DNA from: Plantago ovata
Lineage: Eukaryota; Streptophyta; Magnoliopsida; Lamiales; Plantaginaceae
DNA length: 64,000 bases
Assembly (NCBI GenBank): GCA_028274465.1
Contig: CM051457.1
Location: forward strand, 60,698,899 to 60,762,898
Direction: 5' to 3'
Positions 56,764 to 64,000 of the stretch are shown one piece after another (position 1 is the first letter of the stretch; each line of letters starts with the position of its first letter). A program made the position numbers and the translations under genes. The notes under the pieces are model-generated. The model did not search any database and had not been told where the DNA came from. It saw only the letters and a program-made list of their open reading frames with translations.

Positions 56764-58545
56764 CTAGCTCTTCTTTTTGTGGGTACTAGACTTCCCCTTC
56801 ATGGATCTCCTCCTCATGCCACGAACCTGTGAATAAGAAAGAACATAGGCTGCAAGACCACAATAGTGAGTAGTGTGAGAAGTATCAGGCGGATCAGGTG
56901 GATCAGATATGGCTTGCAACACATGTTGCTTTCCATCCACTTCAATAGTGCAAGTTCTTTGGTAGATGTCCATCACGGAGCGTAGCTTAGTCAAGAACGT
57001 TCGCCCCAAGAGAATGACATCCCCCGCCCCAGGTGTAGACGCCGGCATAACTACAAAATTGGTATATACAGAAGCTTCACCAATCTTGACCAACACATTT
57101 TTCACAACGCCTTCGGGTCTCACAAAGGATCCATCCGCCAGTTGCACAATAGCCCTATGCTCAGATAGTTTTCCAAGGCTACTCTTCTCAAACACATTCA
57201 AAGGGAGCACGTTAGAGTAGGATCTCGTCTCTAGTGTGGCACGGACATCTTCAAGCTCACCAATCCCGACCTTAACATCGAAAATTTTAGGGAGTGGCTC
57301 GGGATCCTCTTGCTCCTTTTCACTCTCGTCAGAACCAAGGTCCTTCTCTTCTTCCTTAGCCTGTGGGAGTACTTCCCCATTGCAACACTCGCACTTAGTA
57401 ACCTTCTTGATGGTGATTTCAACAGGTAGATCACCCGCCAAGGTAATGGAATTCGACTTCTCAGTGTTGCTTGGCAGCTTTCCTTGCTCCCTACTTGCTC
57501 CTCGGTCGATCAACTCTTGCATCTTTTGATGGGCAAGCCTAGTGCTCTCTTCCAACCTATCAAGTCTCGCTCTAGTCTTCTCAGAATCTTCTTCATAACG
57601 TTTGAGAAAACTTTGGGTGTGATCAACCATCTTTTGCAAGTTCTCCATCAGTTGAGCCGACTTCGACTTCGGTGGCTCCTTCGAAGCGGGATTTTCGCAG
57701 TGGTCATTACCATAGTTAAGCCTACTACGGTCTTGGTTAGGACCATAAGTTTGGATAGATGGTGCATATCCTTGATTGTTTTGGAACCCTCTTCTCCAAA
57801 ATCCACCTCGAGGATTCCTACCATCTTGTCCGTAGCTAGCTTCTTCAGTACCAAACTCCGTAGCAAAGGCTTCCTCTTCGCCTCCTTGAACCCAGTTGCC
57901 GTCATCATATGCAAGCTCCGATCTACACATATGAGCCCCATGCCCATAGTTCTTGCATATTCGGCAAACTTCGTTCGAAACAGTTGTTCCAGTGGCGCTC
58001 TTGAGGACTTGCTTCAACTTGTTGGTAAAGCACTCGAATTGGTCCCCATTCCCCCCATACATAGGGGCTTCTTGAGTCGGTGGAGCTTCAGGTCCACATC
58101 TCCTAACCATTGCCCTTGGGTCCTTAAACTGCGAACCCTTAGCAAGCCTTTCGAAAACTGCCCAGACGGCTGCTGCGGTTTCCTCCCAAATATTGCATCG
58201 GCATTGGAAATCCACCACTTGTTGGTTCTGGAAGGTTAGTCCATTGTAGAAGTGTTGGTTCCTCCCAAATACGTGGTTCTTGATTTCCAAATTTCGAGTT
58301 GCAGACGAAAGAACAATCGTCTGTCCCCTCATACGATCCTTGGAGGATTGAACCCATGCTTTCAGTGGTCTAGCTTCTGCCATTCCATCGATTTCCTTGA
58401 AAAGATTGTGTAGATATTCAGAGAAATCGGTATCCTCTATTTCCTCTAACTCACGCCTTTGAATAGTCGCCTTCTCTGGTGGTAGACTCTGTCGATCTCA
58501 GCAATTGAATCAGCAAGCGGTGTTCCTCTAGATCGTGTATGTGGC
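56764..58545 (-). pseudogene. Composite C gag-protease
   Basis: It starts at MPHTRSRGTP (about 58545) with a frameshift near 58460, then is open from 58383 to 56764 (539 residues). About 130 residues of the gag core are deleted: the sequence jumps from EIKNHVF to HFYNGLTF near 58260. The knuckle CRICKNYGHGAHMC is kept. The protease active site LDTGS has become LETRS, losing the catalytic Asp and the Gly. Capsid and protease functions are both gone in this copy. Confidence 0.9.
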
Positions 58546-58673
58546 ATACACACTATCTGTAACAGGCTAGGAAAGCAGTATCAGATAGAGATTAAAAAGG
58601 AAAACTAAAACTAATAAAACTAGGAATTGAATGCTGAAAATATAAACAAATTAAACAGAAAAAAGGAGTAGAG

Positions 58674-58691
58674 TCCCCGGCAACGGCGCCA
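58674..58691 (-). other. Primer binding site, tRNA-Asp type (composite C first unit)
   Basis: The sense strand reads TGGCGCCGTTGCCGGGGA, a perfect match to the tRNA-Asp 3' end, 3 nt inside the outer LTR. Confidence 0.9.
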
Positions 58692-58694
58692 ATT

Positions 58695-59978
58695 TGATGA
58701 TCGCGGGATTGTCAGTTCCGGACCAGTCAAATAAATTTGTTATTTAGCCAAAGGCAATTCACAACTACAACGAAAACCGTAGTGTAGCAGTAGAATAACC
58801 TCGACTGTCGATCTCTAAGGACTATAACTAGCTTTATCAAATCTAATTTAGAATATAAAAATAGCAGACGATATAGCAAGGGTTTTTCTAACAGATAATG
58901 GAGATTGGTGATAGTATGGTCCTTCAAAGCATAACGGGTTAATAATCATGCGTAAATTCCTCGGTTTTGCATGGAGATCTTTGATCAATAATTGTCCTGT
59001 TGTAATTATCAAACACTACGAAGATATAGATAGGTCAAAGACTAATGAATTGTCCAATTGTGTTCCGTAATTATTCAACACTACGAAGATATAGATATAG
59101 ATAGGTCAAGTCTATGAATTGTCCAGTTGTGTGCAATAATTAATCAACATACGAAGATATAGATTCCGATAGATCAAAGAAATAAAGCAATAACACGGAG
59201 TATAATGCGCGATATAGCCATTAGCATAATTATCAACCCTTCGCTAAGAATTCACATACTATCACCAACGAGAAGTTTATCTACTCATAGTTGTCATGCA
59301 ATCAACAGAAATCATAGAAGAAAACATGTTAAAAGATATATAAAAATAAGTAGAAAAACTGTAAGATACAATGTTACCGAAGGTTGTCAGTCTCCGAAGA
59401 ATCGCGATCTTACAAGCTCCAAACTGATATGAAAAAGTATCTCCTCAGCTATGAACCCCCAGAACAGGCTCTGGGAAGTTCCTACCTAAAACTACAGAGA
59501 AAGGTGAGAGAATAGGTCTGGAAAAGTATGAATTTCGGAGAAAAACTGAGCAACTATATATACTGTTCGAATTAGTGTGGGGCGACACCGGGCGAGTCGC
59601 CTGGTGTGGGGCGATTCGCCCGGGAGCGTTTTTCGGGATTTTGCGCGTTTTCGACGCGTTTTTGGATTTCTTCCCCTTTTCGGACTCGGTTTCTGACTTC
59701 TAGTGGCCTTCTAACCTCCAGATTCGACCCTTAGACTCCAAATCCTATCCGGAAACCTTCAGATACTCCAAATAGGCTTCTGGAACACCAATTCCTTGTC
59801 AACTTCAATATAATTTCCCAGAAATCCTCGTTTTTCAACCAAAACCTGTAAAATAAAAACTAAAGGGAAACGTGACACTATTCTAATAAAATGCACTAAA
59901 ATATAGCTAAATTAACATAGAGGATAGCTAAAATAGGTGAAAAAGACCTAAATGAAAGTGTAAAATACACATTCATTA
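58695..59978 (-). repeat. Composite C 5' LTR
   Basis: A 1284-bp LTR, the best match to 23071-24386. TATA is at about 59554-59562 and palindromes at 59576-59623. The outer terminus is TTA instead of TCA. Confidence 0.92.
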
Positions 59979-60564
59979 GTACGGAGCTGGGCGGAGGCGG
60001 CGCGTGACGGTGGCGGCACGGTTGGGATCGGATAAGCACCGATCGAACGGCGGCGGCAGAGCTCGATCGGTGCTTGGACGGCGGCGCGGCTGAATCGACA
60101 CGGGAATGAAACGGCAGCACTCGTGAAACGGAGCCTTACGGCGGACGGATCGGGGCACGGCGGACTGAATCGAAACCGGCGGCGGCGCGGACGGGAAGCA
60201 GCAGCAGCTTGCGTTTTCTTTCTCTCTGTTCTCTTCTCTCTCTCTTTTTCTTTTGTGAGGCGGATGGGAGAATGAGGGTTGGGGAGAGCCGATTTAGGGT
60301 TTAGAGGGGTTGAGGAGATGGGCCAGTCAAGGGCTAGTCAAGGGCCATGAAAACTGGGCCACGAAATCAGTCCGAAATAACCAGTCTTGCCAGCTCGGTC
60401 CAAACATAACGAGACGAATTAGCTTTACGCGAATTAACTAGTGACAAATTCGTTCACGCGGGAAGTGAATTAAATAACTACCGAATAAAATAATATACTC
60501 CGATAATTAATTAATTAAATAAATAAATTAAATAAATAAATAATTAAAAAAACGGGGTGTTACA
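59979..60564 (-). repeat. Element A 5' LTR, second part
   Basis: It resumes with the TSD GTACG and runs through the GC-rich block to GGGGTGTTACA. It mirrors 1530-2124. Element A's outer TSD cannot be tested because the other end is off the window. Confidence 0.93.
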
Positions 60565-61526
60565 AACACTATGCTCGATTAACTTCCCCCTGAATTTCAC
60601 GCCTGAAAGGGTGTATTTTCAGTTAGAGAGGTTTGGGATGAGATAACTTGATTATAACTTATTCAGATGCAACAAGTAATCTAAGAAACGCAACTTTGAA
60701 TACTTTGCAGTAAACAAGTTTGATTGTTTCTGGTGTCAAGACTTGTTCTTGTTCGAAAGAAAGAACATTTAACTAATTTCTAAGCCGTGTATGTTCTACT
60801 TCTTCACAAGTAGCTTTTTCAAGCTTTAAGTCTTGAAACGGATCAATGGCAATAAAGAGTATTGAAGGGTATGTGAGTTTAAGCACAAGTGAGAGTTTGA
60901 TCACGTTGTTGACACACTTCAACTCTTTGCCGGATGACCTCCATTTATAGTGAATCAAGGGAGCCGTTTGAATTTCGAATTCTAAGGCTTTGTTCCTTAA
61001 GATGTCACTATCTTGCTTTTGTACTTTCAGCAGCGACCTTTATTTGTCTTCTAGTCTTCATGTTCTTCGCGTGCTTACTTTGCATTTAATGTTCATTGAA
61101 TGAAATTCAAATATGAACGTTGGAGCGCAAATGCAAGTACTTTCAGCAAGGAGGTCACATATGTTTTTCAGCAAGTGGTCAGTCTCAGTTTCAGCAAGCA
61201 CAACCTACTCTGTCGTTTAGATTTTCACTTATGCAAGCCGTTGCTGAAGTTTCCACTTTCTGAGCAACATGTGCCTTTGTAGATACCATCTTCAGAAATA
61301 TTATTTAGTCTTCAGTCTTTGAATTCTTCAAGTTTCTGAACAGTTCTAAGGCTTTAATAGTTTGTTTGTGTAAACCAAGTACATCATCAGCAAATGCTTC
61401 AATAGGTTGTTTTTCTTTTCAGAAAACAAGATACATCATAAGCGATTAAAACACCTATCTAGCACCTACTCTAAGTCTTCATCAAACCTTCCTCTTTTAC
61501 AATGTCCTTTAAAATTCTAAAATCCT
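60565..61526. other. Flank of element A with nothing recognised
   Basis: AT-rich sequence with short, unremarkable open frames. A purine tract on the minus strand (AGGGGGAAGTT near 60583-60594) could be a PPT of another element, but no LTR is seen beside it. Confidence 0.4.
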
Positions 61527-63935
61527 ATGGACATTAAGAGTACTAGTTACTGGACTTTCCTTAATTTAGCATGGTTAATTGCTCATCAAAATTACAAGTT
61601 TCCTAACAATGATGATGATTCCCAAGGTCCCAGTCCTGGTGCTGATGGAGTGCAACAAACAATTGCTAATCAATCTGATCAAACAAATGCTGAAAAGCAT
61701 GTTGCTGAGCAACCCCCACCTCCGAGCAACCAACAAGAGTCTAATCCTGTTGTTGCTGAAAATCCAGCAACTGAACAAGTTGCTGAAAATGATGAAGAGA
61801 AAACCAGAAAGTTGGCTGAAATTGCCAAAGGGAAAAAGAAATTTTCTAATACCGAGATAGTTGCACAAGCTACTCTTGATGCCAAGGTCACTGACTCAAA
61901 CCTTGAGGATGATGAAGATGAAGACTTACAAGAGCACTTGAAAATAGTAAATAGTAGACAGATTCATGTTGTTGAAACGCAACATCTGTCTATAGCTCAG
62001 TCTTCAGGATTGAAAAGCCTGGAAGATTCCTCCCTTTCACAAACTACTACTGGTGAAACTCCAGTACTTGCAAGTGTTGAGTTGCAAGTGTTTCCATCAG
62101 CAACCACTCAACCAGAAAAAACTGTGGCTGAAAATCTTGGAGAAAAGATTGTTGACTTTGACAAAGAAGATGATGTAAATTTATCTGGTTTTACGGATGA
62201 TGAAGAAGAGACTTGTACTCTAAATGATAAGACTGGTGAAGTTCATAAACCAGACAATTCTAAATCATCTGATTCAGAAGACTCGACTGAGATGCATGAA
62301 ATAAAAAGTCGAGAAGACCAAGTTGCCACTGAGATTAAGGCTCATGCAGTTTCTCCCACACTCGTGCCCTGTCCAAACGTGGACAAGTATACACCAAGAA
62401 TCACAACACTTAGAGAAATTCATGCTAAGTTTAATGCTAAAGATGAGGAGCTTATTGCTGAAAAGCCCATGAACGTTGAAAACGTCCTCTCTGTCTTGCT
62501 GAGACGAATCACAAGTCTCACTCTAGCTCAAGCTGATATTAGCTACCATCACAAAAGCTATGAGCATGAAGCAATAAATGCTATGAGGGTTGCAATCAAT
62601 GCCTCGAAAAGGGATTAGCAAGCTCTTGATCAAAAAGATCTTGAATCAAAGCAAGTTGCTGCTGACATAAGAAGCATACGAGATGGTTTAAAAATAAGAA
62701 GCATACGAAAAGAACAGTCCACATATGCCAAAGATCAGCAAACCATGGTGCTTAACTATAATAGTTTGAAGTCACCTGCTGATCATCTTAATGAGTTCTT
62801 CTCCACCCATGTTTTGATGATACGCAATCCACGGCTAAGGGGGAAGAAAGACAACGAAAGAAAAGCACAAAGGACTTGCCTCCTACTGCTCCCACCTTCT
62901 CCTTACTGGGACTACTAGGACCTATAGAACCAATTGCTGAAATGCAAGGTTCAGGACCTCAGAAAAGAGTTGAGACAGAAACTGAAAGGAGTCCAGCAAA
63001 AGCTGCGAAGAAAAGGAAAACCGCTGCTAACACTCCTGATTTTTGTAAGGATGATGTAACCGTGCATACTACTGATGATGATAGTGATGACAATCCTCCC
63101 CCAAGAAAAGATGCCTTAAAGGTCAAGCCAATCAATGTTGTTACTCAATCTGGCCATTCCAAACACTTCTCTTATGAAACCGAATCTACAGTAAAGAATG
63201 ATAGAGAAAATTCAAGGGCAAGAAGAAGGAAGCAAAGAGATGCAAAGAAGAAGTTGCTGATTCTCTCCTTGGATTAGGCATTGAGTACACAAAAACAAGC
63301 AATGAAGAAACCACTCAAAATTTTGTGAGAAAACATAAGGGTTTTTGGATACTCAAGCTTGAAGACCTATTGGCCAATGAATACTTTCTCACAACTGTAC
63401 TGAACCAAATGTACAACTGGAACGTGCTGAAGCTGGAAAGAATGAAAGATATGAATCTCCTCTGAACATCAATGATGGAAGAGTGTGGATAGATGCTGAA
63501 GTTGAAATCAGAAGGGTAGCTTTCAAGAAAAAGCTCAATGACAATCAAAATTACTTCAAACCTTTGGATGTGGTAAACTTCTATGACCCTTTGATAAAAA
63601 AGACAAGAAGAAAACTTCATCTGATTCCATACAACTTCTTCTATCTGACTGAGGAAGATCTGAAAGAAGATCTGCGCTGGCTGAGAAAAATTCACATAGA
63701 ACCCATCTCTGATCTTCAGCTTGAACATGCTAGCAACTGGGGTTTGTACTTATGGACTGAGTTCTACAAAATCGAACTTCCCCATGATAACTACATCATG
63801 CTATGCAAGCTCTGCAGAGAGAAACAATTGCAAGTCAGAAAGCTTCTTGAAGACTATGAAGCTAACTGCATTGAGTTTCCAAAGATTGTTGAAGCCAGTG
63901 TGAATGAGATTCTCAAGGAACGTTCCAAACTATGA
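61527..63935 (+). pseudogene. Unrecognised plus-strand gene, several frame breaks
   Basis: Three open pieces follow one another: 61527-62618, 62876-63277 and 63483-63935. The gaps also read as sensible protein in other frames. I see a TAG at 62616, then continuation (ALDQKDLESKQVAADIRSIR), and shifts near 62820, 63245 and 63440. Joined in order they span about 800 codons. The N-terminal part is acidic and rich in Glu, Asp, Gln and Ser. The middle has a basic patch (PAKAAKKRKTAA, RARRRKQRDAKKK) like a nuclear localisation signal. The C-terminal 150 residues look globular (FYDPLIKKTRRKLHLIPYNFF, WLRKIHIEPISDLQLEHASN). I do not recognise the family. It may be an extra ORF of another retroelement or a degraded host gene. 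Confidence 0.5.
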
Positions 63936-64000
63936 TCTCAGAAAGCTTAGATTTTCCTGTGTTTTGAACGTTGTTTGCTTAGTTATGTATATCCTTTCTT

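Larger units (their letters stand above)
23071..59978 (-). mobile_element. Composite C: three-LTR Athila-type retroelement nested in A's LTR
   Basis: The outer ends are TGATGATCG at 23071 and ATTCATTA at 59978 (terminal CA changed to TA). They are flanked by the TSD GTACG (23066-23070 and 59979-59983); the empty site is at 1530-1534. In the sense direction it contains LTR 59978-58695, primer site, gag-protease, ORF2 remnant, PPT, middle LTR (53281-53227 plus 37220-36011, split by D), a damaged primer site, Athila gag-pol (truncated), an inverted duplication, ORF2 copies, PPT and LTR 24386-23071. Without D the unit would be about 20.9 kb. The outer LTRs resemble each other more than the middle one. 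Confidence 0.87.

Noticed and set aside
57484-58239. 251-residue plus-strand frame, and similar ones at 13808-14521 and 50557-51042
   Set aside because: They are exact antisense of the gag-protease gene. Codon structure and domains fit the minus strand only.
60583-60594. Possible PPT of a copia element on the minus strand
   Set aside because: Only a purine run is visible, with no adjacent LTR terminus or partner repeat in the window.

Overview
The window is repeat-dense nuclear DNA of a flowering plant, most likely a eudicot, although the sequence does not fix the species. The evidence is plant-specific Ty3/gypsy lineages (a Tekay/Del-type chromovirus and Athila-type elements), a CACTA transposon with a Ptta/En-Spm gene, plant-style GT-AG introns and AT-rich flanks. 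I see no rRNA, no functional tRNA gene and no recognisable host gene. Almost everything from 1 to 60564 is one nest of transposable elements. All LTR elements point to the minus strand, and every insertion boundary I could test has a target-site duplication (TSD).

Layers. (1) Element A, a Tekay/Del-type chromovirus, runs from before base 1 to 60564. It has ~2.5 kb LTRs, an iMet-type primer site at 21119-21130, gag 18954-20045, and a broken pol split between 17671-19059 and 2136-4302. (2) Element B (4303-17670, TSD CTTCT) sits in A's reverse transcriptase. B carries Athila-type LTRs, a tRNA-Asp primer site and a gag-protease gene, but no RT or integrase. (3) A 4.1 kb CACTA element (9685-13808, TSD TGA) sits in B's gag-protease gene. 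(4) Composite C (23071-59978, TSD GTACG) sits in A's right LTR. It has three LTRs and two internal regions: one gag-protease/ORF2 unit, and one containing a truncated Athila gag-pol and a ~3.6 kb inverted repeat. (5) Element D (37221-53226, TSD ATAGC) sits in C's middle LTR. (6) Element E (40853-48457, TSD GTAGT), a chromovirus derivative that keeps only a dead gag, sits in D. The sequence right of 60564 holds an unrecognised, frameshifted plus-strand gene (61527-63935).

The B/C/D family is the most unusual content. Its plan in the sense direction is: LTR, tRNA-Asp primer site, gag-protease, a hairpin exactly 44 nt after the gag-protease stop, a cluster of GGGGCG...CGCCCC palindromes, a CT-rich leader with a ~540 nt GT-AG intron, ORF2 (putative plant transposon protein type, at the position of an env-like gene), a long 3' region with two hairpins and a polypurine tract, the PPT, and the LTR. 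The same palindromes lie just upstream of the TATA box in the LTRs. ORF2 could therefore be expressed from its own internal promoter built from the LTR's cis-element. RT and integrase would have to come from an Athila helper such as the damaged one at 32303-35771.

Only one ORF2 copy (29434-30753, plus strand) is open from end to end. It lies in one arm of the giant inverted repeat 24372-27895 / 28631-32300, a structure that would give a long hairpin RNA if transcribed and could silence the family.
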